Assembly: GCA_945957385.1 (NCBI GenBank)
Contig: CAMFKP010000016.1
Span: 1-61,346, forward strand
Reading direction: 5' to 3'
Length of the DNA stretch: 61,346 nt
Source of the DNA: an uncultured Aeromonadaceae bacterium
GTDB lineage: Bacteria > Pseudomonadota > Gammaproteobacteria > Enterobacterales > Aeromonadaceae
The notes below the pieces were generated by a model that had not been told where the DNA came from, did not search any database, and saw nothing but the letters and a program-made list of their open reading frames with translations. Shown piece by piece: positions 41,001 through 48,818 of this stretch; within the stretch, counting starts at the first letter, position 1, and each line of letters begins with the position of its first letter. A program made the translations under genes and the position numbers.

Positions 41001-42782
41001 ATAGCCAAACATCCTCTCGGCGGCCGGATTAAACGAATGTATGCGCCCATGGCTGTCCATGGTCACAATCGCATCGACCGCACAGTCGAGAATGGCGCGC
41101 AGCCGGTTCTCGCTGTGCTGGATGGCCTGTTCAATCAGCGCCCGCTCGGTGACATCCTGACTGACGCCATAGATGCGGCACACTTCACCCTGCTCATCGC
41201 ACTCCACCTCGGCATGATCCTCAATCCACAGCACAGCGCCGTCGCTGCGGATCAGGCGATAGGTCTCGCGATAACCGTGGCGATTGGCCTTGGCATCGGC
41301 AATGACTCGTTCAAGTTGCGGCCTGTCCTCGGGGTGAACGTGTTGCAACCACTGCTGCTGGCTGGGGGCCACCTCGTCACGACGCACTCCCAGCAGGTGA
41401 TAGACCTCATCGGTCCACCAGTGGCCACTGTCGTGCAGATGCCAGTCCCAGGCGCCGGCCTGGGCAATGCTCAGTGCCAGGCGCAAGCGATTAGCCTGAT
41501 CGCGCAACGCCTCATCGGCGGCACGCCGCTCGGTGATGTCGTCGATCTGGATAATCAACTCCTGCGGCCGCTGGTGCTGGCTGTAGTCCAGCACCGATAC
41601 ACGCACATACACCCACAACGGTTGGCCATCTTTGCGTTGGTAGCGCTTCTCGAACTGATAATTGGCCATCTCGCCGCGCTGGATCTCGTTTAAACAGGCC
41701 GCCGAGCGCGAGATATCATCCGGATAGGTGAGATCCAGCAGGGATAAGCCCACTAACTCGTCACGTTGATAGCCCAACAGCCGGCACAGACAGGCGTTCG
41801 CCTCGACGATGACGCCCTGCAGTGTCGTCAGGGCAAAGCCGGTGGCGGCAAACTCCAGGGCACCACGCATTCGCGCCTCGCTTTGCGCCAGCCGGTGGCC
41901 GGAGCGCAAGGTCAGCTCCGACATCAGGCCAATCAACTGCAACGAGAACATCGTCACGGCCAGTGCCAGCCAGAACGCCAGCGGCGCTGTGTTGGCCAAT
42001 ACCGCCGGCCGCGGCAGCACGCCTAACCGATACAGGCTGACGCAGCTAATAAATACCGCCAGGGTCACCAAACAGCTGTAAAACGCGCTGCGGCGGAAAA
42101 TAATAAAAGCCAGTGCAAACACCAAATATATAAACGGATGGCTGTTGAATATTAATATTGGGCAGACGATCGCAATTCCAAGCGAAATACTTTTAATATA
42201 TTCCAAGCTGGTGCCGACATGCAGTAGGCGAATTAGCCGTCTGCGATTAATTACGCACGCAGGAATGAACAGGCAAAGCACCACGCATAATTGCTCGAGC
42301 CAGTTATTTAACCAATGTTGCGGCGGAGGCAGGCGATGTTCGAAAACAAAAATAAGTGCGCGCTCTAATAAAAGTCCGCCGGTTAAGGCAGGGAAAATAA
42401 ATATCATCAGCGATTGAAATAACTGTTGCTGATTAATTTCCTCTTTATAAAATAAATCGTAATGGCGAATCAGCCATGCAGCGCCGGCCAGGCTGACAGC
42501 ATGGGCCAGGGAATAATAGAACCAGTCGTCGATGGACGGGTGAAAAAGCGGGCCGGGAAATAAGCACACCAAAACATAAGAAATAACCAGGCTCCGCATA
42601 GTCGTAACAGCGTGCCGTTGATACAGGATGGCGGCGACGAGCAGCGCAACCGACTTGCCCCCGGGGATCGAAAGCAGTGAGGTGAACACCAGCCCTCCCA
42701 GGGACGCCATGAGTAACCACATGGTGGGAATGAGATTATTTTTGTTATTTATCAGGTAGTCACGAAACTTGGCCGCGTTCAT
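38055..42782 (-). CDS. Hybrid sensor histidine kinase with multiple PAS domains, receiver and Hpt
   Basis: 1575 residues. In order: a membrane domain of about eight segments (residues 1-285, MASE-like); four PAS/PAC units (about 305-425, 430-550, 555-680, 685-815); HisKA with His in NMSHEIRTPLNAV (about 845); HATPase (NLVGNAIKFT, GTGLGLTISRR); a degenerate receiver-like stretch (about 1080-1190) lacking the usual aspartate; a true receiver with IVLMDVQMP (about 1274); and an Hpt domain with His in IVHTLKGHAG (about 1424). This is a full internal phosphorelay of the ArcB/BarA layout. It starts three bases after the receiver-GGDEF gene with its own GGAG, so the two are cotranscribed and probably partners. 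The signal is unknown. The membrane part is AT-rich (about 37% GC in one 60-base sample) against about 63% in a PAS-region sample. Confidence 0.9.
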   Translation of the reverse strand: MNAAKFRDYLINNKNNLIPTMWLLMASLGGLVFTSLLSIPGGKSVALLVAAILYQRHAVTTMRSLVISYVLVCLFPGPLFHPSIDDWFYYSLAHAVSLAGAAWLIRHYDLFYKEEINQQQLFQSLMIFIFPALTGGLLLERALIFVFEHRLPPPQHWLNNWLEQLCVVLCLFIPACVINRRRLIRLLHVGTSLEYIKSISLGIAIVCPILIFNSHPFIYLVFALAFIIFRRSAFYSCLVTLAVFISCVSLYRLGVLPRPAVLANTAPLAFWLALAVTMFSLQLIGLMSELTLRSGHRLAQSEARMRGALEFAATGFALTTLQGVIVEANACLCRLLGYQRDELVGLSLLDLTYPDDISRSAACLNEIQRGEMANYQFEKRYQRKDGQPLWVYVRVSVLDYSQHQRPQELIIQIDDITERRAADEALRDQANRLRLALSIAQAGAWDWHLHDSGHWWTDEVYHLLGVRRDEVAPSQQQWLQHVHPEDRPQLERVIADAKANRHGYRETYRLIRSDGAVLWIEDHAEVECDEQGEVCRIYGVSQDVTERALIEQAIQHSENRLRAILDCAVDAIVTMDSHGRIHSFNPAAERMFGYRESEVIGESVSILMPSPHRERHASYLKHYLETGKARMIGTSRELMACHRSGKLIPVELSVSEISTQGERFFTGMLRDISVHKQAEQALLAARAELQGVINAASEIAIIVTNADGLITLFNSGAERMLGYSAQEVVALRTPLFIHDMQEVIDRGLELTAELGRPVSGFAVFVTQAICLGHEVREWTFIRKDRSRLTALMTVTPIRDQDGCISGFLGIAKDISALKQTQSELMLAKEQAEAASQAKSAFLANMSHEIRTPLNAVLGIAYLLDGSVLDSQQRQYVRMITGAGRSLLQILNDILDFSKIEAGRLDLAPTEFDLDEMMDGLAGIMAVSAANKDLDLLIELDPALPRCWIADGMRLQQILLNLVGNAIKFTHSGHVSLQVQATPAPQQAHHLHHVQFVVADSGIGMTPQQVARLFVPFSQADSSTTRQYGGTGLGLTISRRLCEMMGGQIEVQSQAGVGSRFIVTLPMTPGRPRPPLTITPPLDVALFCPDDRHYPSLAAAITVLGGHSQRLTSTAALAALTTEPRPQVLLAHPFHDSAMWQELDAVCRDWPSRPIVVCRLGDKQQIPLSAPQLSTALVLTQPVTARALQSLIDTAPELALVTQASAPGPSSRRGQDGTALLDDLSVLLVEDNEVNQMVASRILDQAGARVDIANNGQEALARLRQAPQRYAIVLMDVQMPVMDGFMATRAIRQELGLTLPILAMTAGVMADEQAACREAGMDDIIAKPIDVELMLGTISRYLPRPVAAAGAVAPDNALTPALTPPDQDPAPAALDLSTLQQTLGEDEALLTRLLAQFQIESRQLHQQLSAVLAQQDKETAARIVHTLKGHAGTLGAERLAHLARRIEQAIREQQTGEQAVLLPELFEALDQLRGEVDLWLLRHPQTLTVELAQDSEQYGMQLRQFVSYLQEQNLAALELFDALEPYLQARLSAAEFAQLSSAMENLDFQSALIRLHGSSLMLSSPAQTADTTPEAP

Positions 42783-42785
42783 CGC

Positions 42786-43709
42786 TCACTCCGGCAGCGG
42801 GTACAGACAGACACGGTCACGGCCCTGCCGTTTGGCATCATACAAGGCGCTATCACTTTGCTGAATCATCGTTGTGGTGCTGGTCCGCTCATCCGGAATA
42901 CAGGCGCTCCCACCTATACTGACGGTAACAATCCCCATGTCACTGGCTTCATGGGGCAGGGCTAACTGGTGGATCTGTTCACGTAACCAGAGGCCATATT
43001 GCAGCACGGCAGCGCGGTCACAATGAGGAAGTAACACGACAAACTCTTCACCACCATAACGGCAAACCGATTCCGCCGGCCGCCGCGATGCCATGACCAA
43101 GGTATTAGCAATCTGGCGCAGACAATCATCGCCCTGCAGGTGACCATAAAAATCGTTATAGCGTTTGAAATAATCGACATCCAGCATCACCAACCCTAAT
43201 GGTATCTGGGTGCGTAAATGCCGCCGATATTCTACCGACAATAATTCATCAAATGCCCGGCGATTAAAAACACCGGTTAAACCATCACGGTTGGCTAATT
43301 GACGTAATTTGTCGGACTGTTGTTTTAGTGTCAGATGGGTTTTGACCCGGGCACGGACAATCGGGGGATTAAGTGGCTTGCTAATATAGTCCACCGCACC
43401 GGCTTCGAGTGCCTGAATTTCATGTTCCATGCTCTGGTGCGAGGTAACAAAAATAACCGCTGCTTCGGCTAGCAGCGGATCCTGTTTCAGGCGCTGGCAG
43501 ACCTCATAACCGCCCATGTGCGGCATCTCCACATCCAGCAAAATCAGATCCGGATGTTTGTCGCGGGCAATTTGCAGCGCAATCTCACCACGGGTCGCGA
43601 AATAGATCTCGCCCATATTGTGTAACACATGGGCCAGAAATCGCAGGTTGGTCGGGCTATCATCGACCAGCAACAGACGGGCTGGGAAGGGGGTATTCGG
43701 TAAGTCCAA
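42786..43709 (-). CDS. Response regulator with GGDEF output (diguanylate cyclase)
   Basis: 307 residues. The N-terminal receiver has LLVDDSPTN and the phospho-acceptor in LILLDVEMPHMGG, with the conserved lysine in DYISKPLNP. The C-terminal GGDEF domain has NRDGLTGVFNRR and CRYGGEEFVVLLP near residue 220. Five residues before GGEEF the inhibition site reads RPAE instead of RxxD. The organisation resembles WspR/PleD-type cyclases activated by phosphorylation. The likely start is a TTG at 43709, since an in-frame stop precedes it; no strong ribosome binding site is seen. It is followed directly by the hybrid kinase gene. Confidence 0.92.
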   Translation of the reverse strand: MDLPNTPFPARLLLVDDSPTNLRFLAHVLHNMGEIYFATRGEIALQIARDKHPDLILLDVEMPHMGGYEVCQRLKQDPLLAEAAVIFVTSHQSMEHEIQALEAGAVDYISKPLNPPIVRARVKTHLTLKQQSDKLRQLANRDGLTGVFNRRAFDELLSVEYRRHLRTQIPLGLVMLDVDYFKRYNDFYGHLQGDDCLRQIANTLVMASRRPAESVCRYGGEEFVVLLPHCDRAAVLQYGLWLREQIHQLALPHEASDMGIVTVSIGGSACIPDERTSTTTMIQQSDSALYDAKRQGRDRVCLYPLPE

Positions 43710-43811
43710 TGGCCATCACCCGGCAGGAAACCATGTAGCAAGGTATAGGTGATGGCGAGCTAAGTTTCTAATGTATCAAGCTTTTTTCAGAGGCAAATCA
43801 AATAAAAACCA

Positions 43812-44489
43812 CTAGTCGACATGCAAGTACTTATGCAGCTGCACCGAAAGCCGCCAATTGCGTTCGATACAGACACGGATCGCCAGCTGGGTAGCGCGCG
43901 GCTGCTGGCTGATGGGCTGCAAGGCGATGACTTTTTCTGCGGCATTCGGACAGCGCGCCAGCAGGTGATCGAGCTCGTGAATGTGCTTTTCCATCGCCAC
44001 CGGATGCTTGATCTCCTGAGCGCGGAATAACGCCTCATCCAGGATGTTGAAACCACCGCGCATGCCGATTTTCGGCGACAGCGTGACCCAGCAGGCCGCA
44101 TCGGCCTGGATCGGGAAGGTGCCACTGGTTTCAATCTGCACCGCCAGGCCGGCCAGCAGCAACTGCCGGGTCAGCGCTAGCAAGTCATACTGACACGGCT
44201 CCCCCCCAGTCAACACCACATGCCGCGCGCTATAACCCAAGTCGGCGATGGCCGCCACTATCTGCTCAGCGCTCATGCGGCACCAGTTAGCTGAGCTACT
44301 GGCGCGCCCCAGCAGACGATCCGGGGCCACCTGTTTCTCGGCAGCCAGCTCCCAGGTGTGTTGGGTATCACACCAGGCACAGCCCACCGGGCACCCCTGC
44401 AAACGGACGAATATCGCCGGAACGCCGGTGAAATAACCTTCCCCCTGAATGCTCTGGAAAATCTCATTGACCGGATACTGGTTGTTCAT
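43812..44489 (-). CDS. queE: 7-carboxy-7-deazaguanine synthase
   Basis: A 225-residue radical SAM enzyme (E. coli QueE 223) that contracts carboxytetrahydropterin to 7-carboxy-7-deazaguanine, the queuosine precursor. The cluster cysteines are Cys33, Cys37 and Cys40 in GCPVGCAWC; FQSIQGEGYFTG and LTGGEPCQYD are further signatures. ATG 44489 has AGGAG nine bases upstream. It sits alone between signalling genes; a run of seven G bases on the coding strand (44201-44207) encodes the GGE motif. Confidence 0.95.
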   Translation of the reverse strand: MNNQYPVNEIFQSIQGEGYFTGVPAIFVRLQGCPVGCAWCDTQHTWELAAEKQVAPDRLLGRASSSANWCRMSAEQIVAAIADLGYSARHVVLTGGEPCQYDLLALTRQLLLAGLAVQIETSGTFPIQADAACWVTLSPKIGMRGGFNILDEALFRAQEIKHPVAMEKHIHELDHLLARCPNAAEKVIALQPISQQPRATQLAIRVCIERNWRLSVQLHKYLHVD

Positions 44490-44570
44490 CTGCCCGGGCT
44501 CCTGTGCTGGGACGTGCCGCCGCTGGCACGGGGCGGCAAGACTATCAGATGTCACCCAGGCTGCAAAGCG

Positions 44571-47500
44571 TCAGGCCAATTCATGGTCCAGTTGATGGCT
44601 GGCGAGAAACACCTGGCCCTTGCCATGGCGTTTAACCTCGTACAGGGCGCGATCCGCCCGTTGCAACAACCCGGCTTCATCAGGAACGCCATTGCCCAGA
44701 TCCAGGGTGTCGGCCACCCCGATCGAGCAGTTTAACCAGCGCTCGGCCGGCAGGTTGATCGCCTGACCCAGGTAGGCACTGAGCTGATCGGCATAACCGC
44801 ATTGCCGGGCCAGCATCTCGATGATGCGCCGCAACGGGATCAGCGCCTCGTCGGCACGGGTATGGGGGAATAGCACCAGGAACTCATCGCCGCCCCAGCG
44901 ACAGGCGATATCAAAATCACGCAATACCTCGGACAGCAGATCGGCAAACCAGCACAGCAGGCGATCACCGACATCGTGGCCAAAGGTATCGTTGTAGTAC
45001 TTGAAGTTATCCAGATCGATAAACGCCAACGCCAGATAGGGGTGCTCCGAACCATAGCGGGCAATCCGTTTGAGTTCATTGCGCAGCAGGCTTTGGAACG
45101 ACTGACGGTTACGCAAGCCGGTCAGGGCATCGGTCGAACTCAAGGCAATCAGCTGCCGGCGTTGACGCAGGTTCACCAGCTGGCCAGCCAGCTGGTTACC
45201 GATAAATTGCAGAATGTCCCGATCCGACTTGTTGAGTGGTGCACTGTCGGCAAACGTCAGCAACAGCATCTCACCAATCTGGCGCTGTCCCTCGAGCAGC
45301 GGATGGCCCAAAACTGACGAGAAGCGCACGGTTTTTGCGGAGTCCACCTGGCCACTCTCCGGCACTTCGCCATTGAACAGCAAGCGGGTGGTGTGATGGT
45401 GCCCCAGCCAGTCACTCAGCCGTAAACCGTCCAGCGGACTATCCGGTACCTGGTTAAACTGCGCCAGCTCGACGACGGCTTTCTCCTCATTGACGAGCAA
45501 GAATCCCGCCTGGGCATTGAAATGGGTACAGATCAGCCGCAGGGTTTCGGCGGCGATCTGCTGTTCGCTGTCCAGATCCACCGCCAGTTGCTGCAACGTC
45601 GCCAACAGGCGCATCTCGTGTACCCGCTGCCACAGTTGATTCATGCGCTGCTCCTGGCGCACCAGATGCAGCAACTGATCCAGCTCCAGCTTCGGCGGTT
45701 GCAACCCGCCGAGCGCCGGCGGCAGTTCATCCCGTCGCCACAACCGCAGCAGACGCTGCTGATGCAGCGGAAACTGCTGTTGCTGGCATAAGCGGCTGGC
45801 CTCATGCAGGTGCGGGTAGGCCGCAGTCAGGTCATTGAGTTGGCGATGAATGGCGATGGCGACCTCATGCCACAACAACTGATGGTGCACATTGGGTTCG
45901 GCCAGCTGACGCGACGCCAGTTGCGCCGTCTGCAACTCTTCGAGAGCCTGCGTGATATTGTTATGGTGCGCTTCAAGCCGGGCTTTGAGGATTGGGCGAA
46001 TATATTTGCCTTCCGAGGAGATCGGAATATCCAGATTATAACTGCGCTCCAAATCCTGCTCGGCGCGACTCCATTCGCCTTGGCCAAGGTGAATCATGCA
46101 TTGCAATAGCAGCACATCATGTAAATTGCGGAAGGGGAAATAGTAGGTGCCACGGATACGCAGCATTTCACGCAGCGCATTGACAACCAGCAGGGCACTT
46201 TCATTCTCGCGGACTTCGGTATACAACCAGGCCAGGTTATACAGGCTGATGGTTATTTCCGAAAAATCATTTAGTCGCAAGACCGTATTCAGTGCCAACA
46301 AATAATAACGGTGAGCTTCAGTGTATTTCTCACGCTGACATAATAAATAACCGATGCCATTGCGGATGCGCGCTAATTCACCGGGCACATTGAGTTTTTC
46401 CCGCAATTGCTCGCTGATACGGAAACACCGCAGCGCGCGGCGATGACGGCTCATCTTGTTATAGATAATACCGCGGCTGTGATATGCCGCAGCCAAATCG
46501 GTCTCATAGTGATAATGGCTGGCCAAGCGAATGGCCTCAATCGAGCAGTCGAGTGCGGTATCCAGATCAATTTTCGATTCAAACGGTACTTGTGCATACA
46601 AGTTACGCAGTACATAAATCTGGCCGCTGATCATCTGGTGCGCTTCGAGCTGCGTCAGCAATTGACGCAAGCGTGATAATCCAAACGGCATGTTGGCTTT
46701 ATCACAGGCAACAAAATGGCAGAACATGGATTTCGTCAATAACAGATCATCATCCACGGCACTGGCCAATTTAATCGCCAGCTGGCTATAACGCATCGCC
46801 GAATTCAAATCTGAACGGAAAATATGGGTGATGGCCATTTCCCGATAGGCACGACAGAGATTGGTTGAATTATTATTCTGTTGCGCCAGCTCCAGCAGGC
46901 GGTCAAACGTGACCATGGCATCTTCATAATGACCGCAATATAACTGGGCTCGGCCATGGCATAACAATAATTGCCAGACAAAATTGCCGTCCTGATTCGC
47001 GGCGCCACTGTCCAGCCGCTGTACCAGCAAAGAGGTGGCCTCGACCGCTTCATGAAAACAGAGCAGATCCAGCAGCTGTTCGCAGCGTGTCAATGCATCG
47101 TAATCATGGCTGACGGTGGCGTGGGTTAACCCGGGCCAATTCATGAACGGGGCAGGGGTGGCATCAAATTCATGCGGATAGATAATACCGCGGCTATCGA
47201 TGACGCTTTGCCATTGTTCCCAATATTGCTGATGATTTTCATCAATATGTTGATAGGTCGGATCAATGCCGACGACCAATAAAAAATTACCGACATGATT
47301 ATATTGTAATAATTCTTCGAGCAGCTTCAGACCTGCCGGTCCGGCAAATTGCACCCCGGTCACCAGCAATAATTGTGGTTCCCGCGAGGTCAATAAGGAT
47401 AATAAGCGGATTAGAATTTGCCGGATGCGGGTTGATTGGAATATCAGATCATCGGGTAATGGGAATTCCAGACGATTGGTATCACGACCGGTCAGAAAAT

Positions 47501-47801
47501 TTCCAATCAAGGTGCGTTCAACACCATGCAGATCCATATCATCGAGCGCAGAATCCAATATGTCATTGTCACGACGGTTCAACAACGCCCGCAATAGCGG
47601 CATTAAGGGGGAATAAGGTTCATGGGCATCGAGTTCTGTCATGCGCCAACGGATAGGCGAAATACCACGGTGCAGACAGTAATCATCTAACACGGCTCGC
47701 AATAGCGCGCCGGCACGGCAGTGCACGAAGATACAGTCACCATGCTTGTGCTGCGCATATTGCCAATGTTTGTCGAGCCAGTTTTCAAATTTTATTGTCA
47801 C
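44571..47801 (-). CDS. Large TPR-GAF-GGDEF protein with a P-loop-less AAA-like N-terminus
   Basis: About 1076 residues. Residues 1-230 look like the NTPase part of AAA/STAND-type regulators (helices, a LLLVTGVQFAGPAGLKLLEELL segment), but the place where a GxxxxGK(S/T) loop would sit reads VHCRAGALLRAVL. Residues about 260-690 are helical TPR-type repeats. A GAF-like region (about 740-885) follows, then GGDEF with CRWGGDEFLVLFP near residue 969. The RxxD inhibition site is intact (RDFDIACRWGGDEF). It should be a soluble, possibly protein-sensing diguanylate cyclase. I favour GTG 47801 (AGG upstream) but a TTG at 47819 is also possible. The N-terminal third is AT-richer than the rest. It precedes queE on the same strand with 81 bases between. 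Confidence 0.85.
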   Translation of the reverse strand: MTIKFENWLDKHWQYAQHKHGDCIFVHCRAGALLRAVLDDYCLHRGISPIRWRMTELDAHEPYSPLMPLLRALLNRRDNDILDSALDDMDLHGVERTLIGNFLTGRDTNRLEFPLPDDLIFQSTRIRQILIRLLSLLTSREPQLLLVTGVQFAGPAGLKLLEELLQYNHVGNFLLVVGIDPTYQHIDENHQQYWEQWQSVIDSRGIIYPHEFDATPAPFMNWPGLTHATVSHDYDALTRCEQLLDLLCFHEAVEATSLLVQRLDSGAANQDGNFVWQLLLCHGRAQLYCGHYEDAMVTFDRLLELAQQNNNSTNLCRAYREMAITHIFRSDLNSAMRYSQLAIKLASAVDDDLLLTKSMFCHFVACDKANMPFGLSRLRQLLTQLEAHQMISGQIYVLRNLYAQVPFESKIDLDTALDCSIEAIRLASHYHYETDLAAAYHSRGIIYNKMSRHRRALRCFRISEQLREKLNVPGELARIRNGIGYLLCQREKYTEAHRYYLLALNTVLRLNDFSEITISLYNLAWLYTEVRENESALLVVNALREMLRIRGTYYFPFRNLHDVLLLQCMIHLGQGEWSRAEQDLERSYNLDIPISSEGKYIRPILKARLEAHHNNITQALEELQTAQLASRQLAEPNVHHQLLWHEVAIAIHRQLNDLTAAYPHLHEASRLCQQQQFPLHQQRLLRLWRRDELPPALGGLQPPKLELDQLLHLVRQEQRMNQLWQRVHEMRLLATLQQLAVDLDSEQQIAAETLRLICTHFNAQAGFLLVNEEKAVVELAQFNQVPDSPLDGLRLSDWLGHHHTTRLLFNGEVPESGQVDSAKTVRFSSVLGHPLLEGQRQIGEMLLLTFADSAPLNKSDRDILQFIGNQLAGQLVNLRQRRQLIALSSTDALTGLRNRQSFQSLLRNELKRIARYGSEHPYLALAFIDLDNFKYYNDTFGHDVGDRLLCWFADLLSEVLRDFDIACRWGGDEFLVLFPHTRADEALIPLRRIIEMLARQCGYADQLSAYLGQAINLPAERWLNCSIGVADTLDLGNGVPDEAGLLQRADRALYEVKRHGKGQVFLASHQLDHELA

Positions 47802-47819
47802 CGCGCAGAACCTATACAA

Positions 47820-48818
47820 CCCACGACAAAAGCATGGTAAACATCCGGCGCATGATGTTTAAAACAATTCACTCAATAACGCGGCATGGATCAAAACTGA
47901 TGCGCAAATCGTCTCCGCGATCACAAAACCGTAGGTTACAGCGGCGGATGACCATAGTGCGCCGTAGCGCATGTAGCGCTGTTGAGAACCACAACTGAAA
48001 TAATTTTGTTTCGATTATTTTCCAGTGCGCTCAAAAATGAACAAATAGATATCGGAAAATGATTCATTCAACACGGAGAATATCCGAATTGATATTGCAC
48101 AGTGAGCGCATAAATAAACTAAGAATAAAATGTATCTGCTATTTTTCGAACCGCAAATTAGGCATTCAATACGCTGAGACAAGCCTGCAAGCGGTGATTA
48201 ATTGTGCGTTCCGTTTAATAAAACAGCACACCGTGCGCTACGTAAAAAAGTTAAATCTGGCACAGGGATTATGCCCAACTTTTTACGTAGCAACGCGTGA
48301 TACCTGGCCGATTCATTGACTTAGTCGTTCCGTTTATCCTTGGCCATCACGGGACCGGTACTGAGCGTTAAGAGCAAAGCATGCCGCAAAGACCGGGCTC
48401 TGACGCACGGTCGGCAAACACCCGGCGCTTTGATATTCGGTGAACGAGCTTGGCTCCGGCCATCACGCAGCGTCGCGATCTGGTGCTGCGCTGCGTATGC
48501 AAAAAGAGCAGGCCGCATCACGCAGCCGATAGCCGCAATAACGGCAAACACGTCACTGGCCACGACACCATGAGCGACCCTATAGCAGGAGCCTATCCAC
48601 ATATATTATTTAACATAATATACATTATGCGAATAGTTGTTTTGGCAACGGCTGCAGCGTAACATTTCAGCGGCTCGGCTGCATAATTATTGCAAGCATA
48701 TGAATTTTAAAAACATTGCTCAGCGGCGCTGATGCAAACCATGATGCCGAGACGTGACCAAGGTGCTATGCTGCTGCTGTTTTGATCACCAAGACTTCTA
48801 TTTTTCACCGGACCCGCT
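47820..48818. other. About 1 kb without a supportable gene
   Basis: It separates two divergent genes. The part next to the TPR-GGDEF gene is AT-rich and has no ribosome binding site tied to a plausible reading frame. Around 48330-48560 the sequence turns GC-rich and has open frames of about 75-95 codons on both strands, but neither has a convincing start site or recognisable protein. A nested inverted repeat lies at 48237-48291. An AT-rich stretch at 48600-48630 and a TATGCT at about 48761 may belong to the paeA promoter region. Confidence 0.6.
48237..48291. repeat. Nested inverted repeat
   Basis: Outer arms GCTACGTAAAAAAGTT and AACTTTTTACGTAGC are complementary except for one extra A. Between them GGCA (48260-48263) and TGCC (48272-48275) form an inner stem. 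No U-run follows outside the stem, so it is not a standard terminator. Only one copy was noticed in the window. Confidence 0.8.

Noticed and set aside
40242..41693. A 483-codon open frame on the plus strand opposite the hybrid kinase
   Set aside because: It is antisense to well-supported PAS and HisKA coding sequence, has no recognisable domain, and arises from the GC-rich codon pattern of the kinase.
48237..48291. Integron attC site
   Set aside because: The inverted repeat lacks the outer RYYYAAC and GTTRRRY ends, and no integrase or cassettes are near.
48321..48602. Frames on both strands in the gene-free stretch, as possible small genes
   Set aside because: No convincing start sites or family features; kept only as a finding about the region.
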